A stretch of DNA of 64,000 bases from NCBI GenBank assembly GCA_019321725.1, contig CM033108.1, positions 2,922,001 through 2,986,000 of the forward strand, read 5' to 3'. Shown here piece by piece: positions 34,440 to 50,289 of the stretch. The notes below the pieces were generated by a model. It was not told where the DNA came from, searched no databases, and saw only the letters and a list, made by a program, of their open reading frames with translations. The translations under genes and the position numbers were made by a program. Numbering within the stretch: position 1 is the first letter of the stretch; each line of letters begins with the position of its first letter. The stretch comes from Paulownia fortunei (Eukaryota > Streptophyta > Magnoliopsida > Lamiales > Paulowniaceae).

Positions 34440-34737
34440 GCCCGTTTAGTTTTATTTTCAAATTTATTTTCATATTTCCAGCATTTTTAGAGTAAAAAAT
34501 ATTTTTATTAGGTTTTATTTTTATTTTATGATATTTTTTATATAAAAAGACGTGTAATATTAGTATGTTTGAAAATAAATTTAATAGGTGCATAAAGTAC
34601 GTGAAATACTAGTAGATTTTGAAATATGTTTAAAAATAAAACTTAATTGTGTTTCTAATAGAAAATGGTAAAATAAATATATTTTTGGAATTTAAAGTAA
34701 TAAAAAATATTTGTTATGAAAATGAAAACAAACGGAG
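34440..34737. mobile_element. MITE-like element, unit D copy
   Basis: Counterpart of 25187-25560. Terminal inverted repeats are 'gcccgtttagttttattttc' and 'gaaaatgaaaacaaacggagc', with a shortened core. Confidence 0.5.
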
Positions 34738-34787
34738 CATATTTTCACCACTAAGTGACGATTTTAGCCTCATTTCTCTCTTATAAC

Positions 34788-35210
34788 CAATGTTTTCATA
34801 ATCGAGTTGGTTAAAATTAGCGATTTAATCGGTCAGACCGGTTCAACCGGCGATCGAACCGATTTAATAAAAATTAATTATATTTTTTTATTTTATTATG
34901 TAAAATAATAATATAATAGATTAATTGTTATGTAATATATTTTAAATGTAAAAATAAATAAATAGCTACATAAAAACACATATAACAAAACACAAAATTC
35001 AAATAATCACATAAATATAAAAAATATCAAATTTAAACCTTTATAAAAATTAAAAATTAAAAATTAAAAAAAAATATTAAAACCGGTCAAACTGAGTTTG
35101 ACCAATTTTAGGCAGTTTTGACCGATCAAAACAATTTTAGGTCTAATTGAACTAGACCGATTTTCAATTTTTGGTTGAACTGCCCGATCCGATCGATTTT
35201 GACAACATTG
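34788..35210. mobile_element. hAT-type MITE with 8-bp target duplication
   Basis: The 423-bp element starts 'caatgttttcataatcga' and ends 'tcgattttgacaacattg', near-perfect inverted ends. It is flanked on both sides by 'cttataac' (34780-34787 and 35211-35218), and an 8-bp duplication is the mark of hAT elements. Subterminal 'accggttcaaccgg'-type repeats are present and there is no transposase. Unit C has the empty site ('ctcttttataat' followed by 'actcgatatc', about 25600), so it inserted after C and D separated. Confidence 0.93.
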
Positions 35211-35239
35211 CTTATAACATTCGATATCTTAAGTATGTA

Positions 35240-35362
35240 AATCAAGTTTGGTTAAATCTCATTGTCCTTCTTCTCCTCATGGCATTGAACCCTCCTTTAT
35301 TTTCCTTTGCCCACTCTAAACCTAACCAAGTGGTGGTGCACTTTGATGAAGTGAACAAATGA
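35240..35362 (+). pseudogene. Short leader-like coding relic (unit D)
   Basis: Same conserved segment as 25635-25757: 'WLNLIVLLLL', then 'HSKPNQVVVHFDEVNK' and a stop. The apparent upstream ATG at 35171 lies inside the hAT MITE, so that start is a product of the insertion. The family is unknown. Confidence 0.35.
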
Positions 35363-36440
35363 TAGTTTTTTATTTTTTAAATAAAAAATAACTCGAGCCA
35401 AAAAAATCTAATTTCCTTATATATAAATGACATAATAGGTAACTCAACATAAAAATTAATGGTGTTAGTCATTTATTGTGCAAGGAAATGTTCGTTGAGT
35501 TTTTTTCTTCAAATACAAAGGAGAATTTTGTTCTCTTTTCTTATTAAGGGAGGTTTTCTGCCACATTAATAAAAAAATTTTTTTTTTTTTTTTGAAGTTT
35601 TCATGTAGTATCACTATTTGATTATAATGTATCATGGTCATATAGTACGTTTTCAACTTTGAAAAATCGATAAATAATCATATGAAGGTGCACAGCAGGA
35701 ATTTTTATATTTGAATAAAGAATACTTTAACATAATTTATCTTTTATAATTAATGGAATAAACCAAATTGTATATACATATGATATCAATAGATAGTTTC
35801 AAGGTTTGAAATTTGAGGGGTATCATTAAATGATACAAATTATACCAACTATGAGCAAAATGCTCAGTTGACAATAATAACAACAAATATTATAGAATAA
35901 ATAGGACTAACTTTTGATTAAGTTTTTGGAAATGTAAACTTCAAGGAATTTGATCTTTGATTTAGATGCAAATGTGGTAATAATATACTTTTTTTTTTCA
36001 AATTTATAATTTTTTTTGGGCGCAGTAGAAGAAAAATTTATGTATTAAAAAATGGATTTTATTTTTTGAGAAGAAGTGCATTCAATTTAAATGAGTTGAC
36101 ACCACTTTCACTCAATATTTTTAAAAAATAAAAATACATAAATTTTTTTTTTATTTCAATTTTATCTGAAACTTTATATCGAATCAATGAAACTCACTTT
36201 TTTACACTTCAAATTGAATTTAAATTCAAGTATTGTTATCCAATCAAATTTAATTTACTTTAAAGTTATAGTAAGTTCTATTTGATTTTTAAACTTAGCT
36301 TGTTTCAAATCGGTTTAATAATTTTCAACCTTTTTAATTTTCCAAGAATTTTATCCATATGCAGTGCAAAAGGCCAGTAACATAAGTAGTAACAGCGCAA
36401 CAAAAAAACAATAATAACAAGAAAAGCAAAAGTCATCAAG
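35363..36440. other. AT-rich spacer between unit D and the F-box gene
   Basis: Homology to C ends at about 36121. After that come plain AT-rich DNA and then the presumed promoter of the F-box/kelch gene. Nothing else is visible. Confidence 0.5.
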
Positions 36441-36598
36441 GCTGTGGAAATTGTTAGGTCCCTGCGCTAAATTTGCCCAGTTGGACATCCAAACATCACG
36501 TTAATGTCCAGACTCTCCCTCTTGTTCTTAGATGCATCCCTCTATTTCTCCATAGATTCTTGAATTTTAGAGTCCCTTTTTGTTTCATCTCTACACTG

Positions 36599-37592
36599 GT
36601 AAATTATTCTGTTAACAAAATTAAGTTTTTTGAAATTTTTTTTGGTATTTGTGGATGTGAATTTGGTTGAATTCTTGTTTGTTGGCCCGTATAATTTGCT
36701 TTGTGCTTTTGGTACAGTTTTAAATTTCAATATTTATCTGGGTTCTCCTTGTTTTCTCAGAATTTTGAGTGTTATTTTTATTGAAAAAAAAAAAAAAAAA
36801 TCAACCCACGAAAGCAAAATCTTGATACTGTGTTCTATGAATATGAATTGAAATTTCCTGTTTGTTTGGCTATATATATTTTTTTCCTGACAAGGAAGAA
36901 TTCAGGTAGAATCTGAATGTTTGAATTGTTTTGCAATTTAATATACAGTTTTTGACTGGTTAATGTGAAATTATACATGCTTGATGCAGCGGAGTAGAGT
37001 TTTTGGGTTCTGATCTTCTGTTGCGTTTACTTTGAGGTGTTTTAGTTTTTATCTTCTCATTTTCCTCAGAATTGGACTGAGAATTTTAAAGTCTATGGTA
37101 TCTGATTGACTGAATCACTGAGGGTTTGTCAAGAAAGGCTAATTCCTAGAATTACTAATTTTATATAATTAAATCGTGAATTTCTTTTTCCAATGATCAT
37201 GCTATTTTTTCCTCTCTTTTACAAGCAATCTCAAATGATGAGTCGTAGTTTCTGTTACTAGTGTTCTTTATGGATGTTTATATTTGATTTTATCTGCTAT
37301 GCCATCGGGCTTTGGTAATTGTTAAGTGTGTTAGGAAGTTTAGTCTGTATCACAACACCAACTTGAAGCAAACACATTCACATATATGACACAGCTATTC
37401 CAGAAGGGTGGTGTTGGATCTGAATTTTGTTGTTTCTTCTGAACTTTTCTGTTGTTATTCTTCCAGTTTTCTTTTATATCTTCTGATCTTTGACTTCTGG
37501 TTGGTTATTGAACTACCAAGAAAATAGATTTTCAACACACAACATAGCAGATTGAAGCAAATTGGGTGGACACCCTTTGTTTTTACTCACAG
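36599..37592 (+). other. Probable 5'-UTR intron of the F-box/kelch gene
   Basis: A good donor ('ctg|gtaaatt', GT at 36599) and acceptor ('tttttactcacag', ending 37592) bracket a T-rich, intron-like stretch that ends 19 bp before the ATG. Leader introns are common in this gene class. The transcription start, probably near 36440-36500, is not proven. Confidence 0.5.
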
Positions 37593-37611
37593 AAGGTAAA
37601 GAAAGAGTTCA

Positions 37612-39042
37612 ATGGGAGCTAGATTGAGTTTGAATAATCATAAAGCGAGCTGCAATGAGCTCGTTGAGGTGTCACAAAGTGAGGCATGTAAGAGACGAAG
37701 GACATCTACTAGCTTCTGGGATGAAAATCCACGACTGATTCCTAGCCTTCCTGATGAGATATCAATTCAGATTCTTGCTCGACTTCCAAGAATTTGCCAT
37801 TTCAATGCAAAGCTTGTCTCAAGAAGCTGGAAAGTTGCTCTAATGAATGGAGAACTTTATAAACTAAGAAAAGAACTTGGCACGACAGAGGAGTGGCTCT
37901 ACATTTTGACTAAGATTGATGGTGATAAGCTTGTCTGGTATGCCCTGGATCCAGCGTCCCAGATATGGCAAAGGTTGCCTCTGATGCCAAATGTTGCTGC
38001 TGAAGATGGAATGAGAAGGGGCCTGTCTGGCCTTCGGTTGTGGAACATCGTTGGTTCAAGAATTATTGCAGATGCTTTGAGAGGCTGGCTTGGGAGGAAG
38101 GATGCATTGGACCAAATTCCATTTTGTGGTTGTGCTATTGGAGTTGTTGATGGCTGCCTCTACGTCTTGGGTGGATTTTGCAGGGCTTTGGCCATGAACT
38201 CTGTCTGGCGTTATGATCCAATTGTAAATGCTTGGAGTGAAGTGACTCCAATGTCTATTGGCAGAGCTTATTGTAAGACAGGTGTCTTAAACAACAAGCT
38301 TTATGTTGTTGGAGGTGTCACTCGGGGTCGTGGTGGACTGACTCCTCTTCAATCAGCCGAGGTTTTTGATCCTTGTTCTGGTATATGGTCTGAGGTACCT
38401 AGCATGCCATTTTCAAAAGCGCAGGTGCTACCAACTGCCTTTCTCGCTGACCTGCTCAAGCCTATTGCAACAGGGATGACACCATATAGGGGGAAACTAT
38501 ATGTTCCTCAAAGTTTATATTGCTGGCCCTTTTTTGTTGATGTTGGAGGAGAGGTCTATGATCCAGAGACAGACTCATGGACCGAAATGCCAGTTGGCAT
38601 GGGAGAGGGTTGGCCTGCAAAGCAGGCAGGAACTAAATTAAGTGTCATCGTTGATGGGGACTTATATGCATTGGATCCATCTAGCTCTCTTGATAGTGCT
38701 AGGATCAAAGTGTATGATCACCAAGATGATGCTTGGAAAATAATTGAAGGAGATGTACCCATTCATGACCTCTCTGATTCAGAGTCTCCATATTTACTTG
38801 CTGGTTTTCTAGGAAAGCTACATGTGATCACTAAAGATATAAATAATAACATCTCAGTTGTGCAAGCTGATAGGCAAAATAGATTTGATTCCGCACCATC
38901 CACATCATCAGCTACTTTAGGTGAATCTTTGCAAGAGTTTTCTGAACTCGTGTCAGTTTCATCAGAGAATATTTGGCAAGTCATTGCCTCGAGGAGTGCT
39001 GGATCTGCAGAGCTAGTTAGCTGTCAGATCCTTGATGTCTAG
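37612..39042 (+). CDS. F-box/kelch-repeat protein (At1g22040 type)
   Basis: A single-exon 476-residue protein. An N-terminal basic K-R-R-R patch (27-30) is followed by an F-box at about residues 41-80 ('LIPSLPDEISIQILARLP' core). Kelch repeats follow, recognisable by G-G pairs and Y-D/W spacing at about 170-215 ('LYVLGGF'), about 220-265 ('LYVVGG') and about 310-330 ('VYDPETDSW'). The C-terminal tail is Ser-rich. F-box proteins recruit targets to SCF (SKP1-CUL1) ubiquitin ligases and the kelch propeller binds the target, which is unknown here. Length matches the Arabidopsis relative. The start is the first ATG of the frame, just after a good splice acceptor. It converges with ALD1, with 790 bp between the stop codons. 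Confidence 0.93.
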   Translation: MGARLSLNNHKASCNELVEVSQSEACKRRRTSTSFWDENPRLIPSLPDEISIQILARLPRICHFNAKLVSRSWKVALMNGELYKLRKELGTTEEWLYILTKIDGDKLVWYALDPASQIWQRLPLMPNVAAEDGMRRGLSGLRLWNIVGSRIIADALRGWLGRKDALDQIPFCGCAIGVVDGCLYVLGGFCRALAMNSVWRYDPIVNAWSEVTPMSIGRAYCKTGVLNNKLYVVGGVTRGRGGLTPLQSAEVFDPCSGIWSEVPSMPFSKAQVLPTAFLADLLKPIATGMTPYRGKLYVPQSLYCWPFFVDVGGEVYDPETDSWTEMPVGMGEGWPAKQAGTKLSVIVDGDLYALDPSSSLDSARIKVYDHQDDAWKIIEGDVPIHDLSDSESPYLLAGFLGKLHVITKDINNNISVVQADRQNRFDSAPSTSSATLGESLQEFSELVSVSSENIWQVIASRSAGSAELVSCQILDV

Positions 39043-39832
39043 CTCTACTAAGAGATATGGTTGATCTACTTTCGTAATCTGGCTTTGCTTGCTTTGATAG
39101 GTTAGTTAACAAGCCTCCAAGTAATTTTATTACTTATACTTTTAAGTTCACATGCTTTTAAGTTCACATGCCTTAGCGTAGTAATTACACCCTTTTGTCT
39201 AAATATATTTCCTCTTGTTGAAATTTAGTATGATATGCTGCCCTATTTGCATATCTGGGAGAGCAGATTGCTAAATTCATGATGTCAAGTTTTATCCCGC
39301 AACTGATTGTTGTCCCCTATTAATGTGGAACTTGGCAGCACTTGAGTAAACATGCAAGTGAAGCTAATGATTACTCCTGGTTTAGGAGGAGCAGTTGTGT
39401 TTTCTTGTATGCTTGATCTTCCATGACCACCATGTCAGGCTATGATATCTACGTTTAATTATTCATGGAAGTTCTGGTATTTAGACCTTGTTTTAATAGA
39501 TGTTGATATGGTTGGTCTTGATTTTAAATGGTATTAGGAGGGAAGAGAGATTCATTTGTTTGACGATCATCTGCCACTGTAAACACTCAAAGATTGTCCA
39601 ATGGATTATCTTAATTGCATAAACGAAATATAATTTCAACACATGATTATAGCTAAAGTTAATCATTGCAGTAGTCACAAACCAGCGCTGAGCTAAAATG
39701 CTGAAACTTCCTTTTTCATTCCTTTATTGCGAGATTATGCTTTATATATTGCTCTGTATTCCTATTTTTCTTCAACGGTGGGACAATTTATTGATACCGA
39801 GCCAGAGAGCCAGAGATCCATTTATCTGTCAA
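39043..39832. other. 3' UTRs and spacer between convergent F-box and ALD1 genes
   Basis: Contains the F-box 3' UTR on plus and the ALD1 3' UTR on minus. Short direct repeats such as 'ttttaagttcacatgc' occur twice near 39141-39172. No other gene is supported. Confidence 0.6.
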
Positions 39833-44103
<4,271 letters not shown>

Positions 44104-44510
44104 TTTTGCTGCTAACTTGTATCTATATTGGCACTCTCGTATGTAAATAGATTATATGAAGTATTAATGAGCACATTGTACCAGCAGAGTGGGCGAAATT
44201 TATACTCATGCAAATAACTAATGAAAGCTTGTGTCACTCTCAACTTGCATCCTCACATGATGTCAAAGTAGGCATGCCCATGAACAACTCCTGTAATTCT
44301 CTGGTCCTTTAGATGTGTACACGTGTGAACTCTAGTGGTTCACACCATCCATCATAATCCTTGGTCTCTTTTCTTCATAGTAGTTGTTGGATTACGGTAT
44401 CCATGTAATTTACAAAATGTAGACTAGAACAGGGGTTCCTTTTCAAAAGCTCCTACCTGTGATTTCTTCCCTAAGTTCATTGTTTTACAGACCCAAATAT
44501 AAATGTGGAA
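44104..44510 (-). promoter_or_regulatory. ALD1 5' region
   Basis: This directly precedes the ALD1 ATG on the minus strand and must hold the core promoter. No TATA box could be fixed with confidence. The 262-bp tandem duplication lies directly upstream. Confidence 0.4.
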
Positions 44511-45035
44511 AATTGAGAGACCTTTAATCATGTGCTATGCCTTAGATAGTTCTGCAATTTCTTTTTTCCTTATTCTCTTAGTCTTCAGTCTCCATAAAGA
44601 GAAACTTACAACTATCATTAAAATTTGACTAAATACTCCCCAAATAACGTATTAATACGTTCATGAACTGCAGATAATTGCTAGCTCAATTCAACATGCA
44701 TTAGACCAGAGCATTTCCTATCTTCAGAAACAATTAGGTGTACATGAAACAGTGGGCTTTTACAATGCAGTGAATTGAGAGACCTTTAATCATGTGCTAT
44801 GCCTTTGATAGTTCTGCAATTTCATTTTTCCTTATTCTCTTAGTCTTCAGTCTCCATAAAGAGAAACTTACAACTATCATTAAAATTTGACTAAATACTC
44901 CCCAAATAACGTATTAATACGTTCATGAACTGCCAGATAATTGCTAGCTCAATTCAACATGCATTAGACCAGAGCATTTCCTATCTTCAGAAACAATTAG
45001 GTGTACATGAAACAGTGGGCTTTTACAATGCAGTG
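44511..45035. repeat. 262-bp tandem duplication upstream of ALD1
   Basis: Two adjacent units (44511-44772 and 44773-45035) begin 'aattgagagacctttaatcatg' and end 'gggcttttacaatgcagtg'. They differ at only a few bases (for example 'cttagatag' against 'ctttgatag', and one added C in 'actgccagat'). Each holds a TTGACT W-box core (44625-44630 and 44887-44892), about 522 and 784 bp upstream of the ATG. Confidence 0.93.
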
Positions 45036-48000
45036 GAGTCGTTATAAGTGCAATTTTGATCCAAATAAATTACTAGTTATTGAATTCAATCCGTACTAAA
45101 TTCGAATCAATCAAATAGTTAACAGGATGTCAATGGTTAAACCATATCCAAGTGCAACTCCAGGTCCCCCAGCCTCCCACTCTCCATCCCAACCCAGCTC
45201 TAGCCCCCCAAACCCCTACATCGAGCCCCATACCAAGCCCCCCTTGAACCATCCATATGAAACTAGGAAATTTTTGTTCTAGTAAGCCTTAAAGGCAGAG
45301 GACTTTCCTGGTGGCTTTTCATTGGAAGAGAATCCAAGTCACGCAACTAATCTCAAATACATCTGACATAGATACAAAAGACAAATTCATCTTCATCTTT
45401 TGAAATGTCAAGGGAATTTGTCCTTGTCTTCCATTTCCATACAGCAAAGGAAAAAACTCAAAACTACCATTCTGACTCTCCAAGTGTTCAAAAAGATATA
45501 TAAGACAATCAAAAGTAACCTGTTTTTCCACACTTATTTCCACATTAATAAAGATTCTCTAGAACATTGGAGGCTTAAACTTCCACCATATTTTCTGGTC
45601 CAGTTGCACGCAATTAATATTTATGTATGAATCAGCACAAATTCAAGAGTAAGTTTTTTCCATCCAATTGCACAAACCAAGCACGCCTGATTTTTCATTG
45701 AAAAACTTAAATGTGGTTTAACTTTCAAAATGTTTAAGTCGTATTACTACTAATATTATACTCATCAAAACTTCCATAAAACTTCATATGAACTTGCGAG
45801 AATTTCATCAGAGCTTGCCACCGGGTTTACACTTATTAAACCCGTATGATCAGCTTAGACAAGGCAATGAAAAATCAATTTTGTTACTACTATCATTACA
45901 AAGAGGAAAAGCATTTTGATAAACTATAAACTAACAGTCCACTTTCATGAAAATTGACAGAAGGAAAGTTAAATGTCTTTTACAAGAAGCCCAGAAAGTG
46001 ACAGCATATGATAAAAAGCCTAATTGAAACTTTTAAACCATAAGAAGAGAAAAAGCTAGAGAAAACGACAGGTCCACAAAAGCTAAACAGGTACATGTCT
46101 GAAGTAGAATTGACGTTTTGAAAAATAGCATCATATTTTAGATCTAAAATGTACATTCCAACTTTTACATAAAAAAAATAGTAAACAGTCAATATCCTCC
46201 TTTAAATAATAAAAAAATAAAAAAATCCTACAGCTAAAGTATGCATCCATCGTATGTATGGACTTTTCTTCTCCCGGTACAACTTAATTCTATTAACGTA
46301 TTATTTCTGCAGAAGACATTCATGCCTGACCTTTTAATTAAATTCATATAAAAAGACCACGTTTTGAGACTGAAAACTATGCAACAAATTCAAAAATTTG
46401 CAGATGCATGCCATTACAGAGTCAAACTACACACAAAAACCATAAAGAATGCAGCACGTTTCTTTGAACATTATCGGCTTCATGAATCGTTCATTAGAAT
46501 CACCATTCGTATCCCCCATAACATTTTCTTTCTCTTAAAAAGAAACTGTTTGGAGATTGCTATTTTGGAATACACAATTTCATTTCACTAAAATACTTAT
46601 AAATTATTACTTCAATTAAACAATTATTTAGAGAAAGGGAGCCGATCCCGCAGCAGCGCCCCTCAACTTCATAAATTTTGAATATAAAATAACTAAATTT
46701 TAAAATTTTATCCTTTTAAAAAATTAAAAGAACATCTTTATCTATTATCCTCTCAATTTCTATTTTCCCGCTCCATCCCGATTATTTTTCCGTTGCAAAA
46801 TATAGCAAAACAACGTTAAGAAAACATATACAACTAAAAATATCCTCTAAAATATATCATATCACTTATTCCAACAAAATTTCATTCTCTATTCTCTAGC
46901 AATATTTTCCTCAAAATGCAAAAATAGTATTTCAATAGTTGTTGAAAATTTCCTCAAAATTCCCAAAATAGTATTCCAATAGATGAAGATATATTCAACG
47001 GCAGTAGTTAGTACAGACTTAATCCAGTCAAGAATTTTACCACATACCTTTGAAATTTGACTGCGAGGAAAATGCCCTTTCAGTTCTGTAAAATCTGACG
47101 AGACATTTGATCAAAACAAAAAAAAAACAAAAAAACACAAAAAACAAAAAAAGAAATGACAGAAATTTGAAGTCGAGGCATCCCAAAAGCCAGCTGTGGG
47201 TAGGGGTCGATTCCCTTTTGTTTTTTCTAAAGGAAAAGTTGCAACCAAGCATGCATGAAAAGTAGAGGGTGATTTAACTTTTGGTTGACGACTTGTTCAC
47301 ACGACTGACGACACAAGTAGTACAACTTAGTATTTGAGCATCATCATCTCAAGGATTTCATTGCACAGTTACAAGTTAAATGTTTTGTGTCTCTTCTAAA
47401 GCGGTTGTCTGAATGTTTAAATTGGAAGCCGTATATTGTGATTTAGGCGAAATGATTTAGTTAGTTGCGACAAAGGTGGGCTTTGTTTGTTTGTTTTTTT
47501 TAATTGTTATTATTTCTTGCGGTCATGTGTGAGAGTTTTTTTTTTCTTGAAAATAAAATGTATTTTTTAAAAAATAAGATATTATTTATTTAGTTAGGGA
47601 TAAAATATAAACCGATTTAATTAGTGCATTTCAATGCATTTTATAATTATACCTAAAAATAATTAAAACGTCCATGCCACTTTTATCTAAAATCTCAAAA
47701 AGCAATTTGAATTTTTAAGTGGTTTGTCTTGTATTCGATACAACAACGTATACATATTATGTATATAAAATATTTTTTTAAATAAATAATTCGTATTAAT
47801 TATATACACGTAGCATGAATGTATGATATAAAAAATAAGAACAAACACTAAATTAAAATAAAAAATCTGAAATACCCAAAAGGCCCCACAAGTTGAAATT
47901 TTATTGCATTATGTTCATGTAGATCTTTTATTTGAGCGACAAAAATAATAATAGAAATAGACTTTTGTAAAATTGAAATTCAAATAAAATATAAAATATA

Positions 48001-50000
48001 AAAAAAACTTCAATGACAAACATAATTTGAATAAACCCAAAAATAATAAATTTTAACAAACGATACAAATAGGCCCTCGAGATCCAAAATATGCAAATGA
48101 CTCATAAAGTTCAAGTTTCATAATAAACATTTATAAATACCTATTCAAAACTATTTTATAAGGTACGCTATTTCATTTGACATTTTACAACGTTTTTTTT
48201 CATTTACTTTATTTTCTTCTGATCTGCTTGACAGTCGGAGGTTTTATTCGAAATAAACTCCGACACCCTAATAACTTACGGTAACTCAGGTAAGAAGTCG
48301 CCTTAAATATAAGATCCATTATAATAAGATTGGAGATTTGGAGTAATTCCATTCTACATGATTCCACATTGTGTATTTATTTCTTGGAAATGAAAAGGAT
48401 GTTGCTGGATAATTATGTATATTTAGTACAAAAACAATTCTATCACAACTTCTTTGCCATTTTCATTTTGATTTTTCTGCACTATCATTCTCAAATACAA
48501 GCTAAAAATTATTCCTGCGACAGATGACTCTCAATTTTCGGGTTCAACTACTAGCCTTGTTCTTATATATTGACAGAAAAGTGGACCTAAAAATAATTTT
48601 TTGGCAATTTGCAATTATTTCCATTTATATTAAGATAGAGTCAAGCAGCCACAGATGCCATGAATATGCATGCATGCATTACTTTAAGTTAAAGTTTCTA
48701 AGCCTAACCATACCCCATCATTTTTATTTTTATTTTTATTTTTGGAAAATCTTTTATGTATTACATTTTAAATTAAATTCCATTAAATCATAGTATAACA
48801 TTAAATTAATATTATAAAATAGAATTCTTGATAATTAAACTATTTTATTGAGAAAGACTTTTACAAGACTTGGGGTAGGCGAGGGGGACCATTATATAAT
48901 GTTGGGATAACGTCAAAAAATGTACATCCCACTAAAATTCATGGCATATCCAGGAAATTATGCTTGATGGGAATGGAACTATAAACAAGAAGCTGCATCC
49001 AAAAAATGAATAATAATTTTAAACTGTGTTTATAATGATGGATTTGAAATTAAAAATTTTAAATTTATAATAATAATTTCATAGAGCTATTTAAATAATT
49101 TCATGTTATAATAAAATTTTAATTTTTAATTTTTTTTTTTTTTTTTTTTTGAGTAATGTGGGTTTGAAATCACCTAATATACAGTCGTTTCAAATTTGAC
49201 GTAACCTTAAAAAAAATTGACGAGGAAAATCAGACACTCATTTTCCCCCAAATCATGTTGCTGAAGAGCTTCCTAGAAACTTGGCATAAGGGATCCACGA
49301 AATTTCCAAGTGCATGAATGAATTATTGCATAGTCTTTTTCAGGAGTGTGAATTTGTGATGTGTTTACGAATATTTTACTGCTTTTTTCACTTCACTTTT
49401 TATCAAGAATCAAGAACGATATATTGTACGAAAAGAAATTATGTTTCGTTTTATGAAAAATATTGTCGGAAAATAAAACAAGGAAAAACACTTTCTGGCA
49501 TTGTAAGGGGTTGGAAACAGAAACAAAAAAAAAAAAAAAATCTAAAAAAAAAGTCAAGAAAAAACTTTAAAATTTTTCATTTTTCCTTTTTTTTTTTTTT
49601 TGCATTCTCATTTGAATATCGTCTAATGCACGCAAAACTCATAAATTCCAATTAATTTATGAAACAAAGTAAATTAAATTTCCTTCTATTTTTGCTAAAT
49701 TTGAATGCCCTCTAATGTACGTAAAACTCATAAATTCCATATAATTTATGAAACAAAGTAGATAAAATTTCCTTCTATTTTTGCTAATTAATGCTAATCA
49801 CTCATTGTCATTGGTGTATGTATTGACAGCATTAAGAAAAAGCCCAAGTCCAAATACACAAGAAAGGGGTAGCCCAATATCTACGGTTTATGGTCCAAAG
49901 TCTAAATCTGCAATGCAACTGGAATTAAGAGTTGGATAATCAGAGCCCAACTTTGAATAGAGCCCAATCCAGCTCATCAAGAATCACGACTTCATAAGCA
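45036..50000. other. Intergenic DNA between divergent ALD1 and RAE1
   Basis: No gene is supported over about 5 kb. Visible items are a C-rich stretch at about 45160-45245, A-rich runs at 47118-47155, a T run at 49129-49150, paired A-rich and T-rich tracts at 49524-49601, and a short tandem duplication at 49610-49790. Small open frames here lack any domain. Confidence 0.55.
49610..49790. repeat. Local tandem duplication, about 90 bp
   Basis: 'gaatatcgtctaatgcacgcaaaactcataaattcc' and its near copy about 90 bp later share the following 'atttatgaaacaaagta' and 'aaatttccttctatttttgcta' segments. There is no known function. Confidence 0.75.
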
Positions 50001-50289
50001 GTTGGGCTATGTATATTCGATCAAGTTAACTTTTTTTTTTCTCTTATGTTTTTGTTTAATTGATTTAATAATTTTATTTTTATCTGATTTTCTCTTGATT
50101 TATGTAAATTTTTTTGGGTTCAACAAGGTGGTAATGGTTCATTTGGTTTTTCTCTTTTTATTTTTTTTTCACTCTCATGCATTTCGAAATTTTGTCTCTG
50201 TAAGAAATCTCTGAATATTCTGCAATTTTTTAAGATTTCCCTTCCACTTTTTATATGAGTTGAGAATTAGGGTTTAACGAGATTTTCAA

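Larger units (their letters stand above)
28589..36121. repeat. Unit D of the CAF1 segmental duplication (diverged)
   Basis: This is paralogous over its length to about 16485-20160 (B), and to C plus its right flank to 26545. D-specific insertions are about 29190-29820, about 32488-32940, about 33500-33725 and the hAT MITE at 34788-35210. The (CA)n tract at 31650-31672 is expanded. Divergence from B/C is far greater than B from C, so this split is older. Confidence 0.85.

Noticed and set aside
35171..35362. 63-codon frame with an apparent ATG
   Set aside because: The ATG is supplied by the hAT MITE; only the last 41 codons are conserved with unit C, and they lack a start there.
47195..47225. 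tRNA-like T-arm ('ggggtcgattccc')
   Set aside because: No acceptor stem, D-arm or A-box could be built around it.
49314..49655. 113-codon frame
   Set aside because: Mostly Lys and Phe from A and T runs; low complexity.
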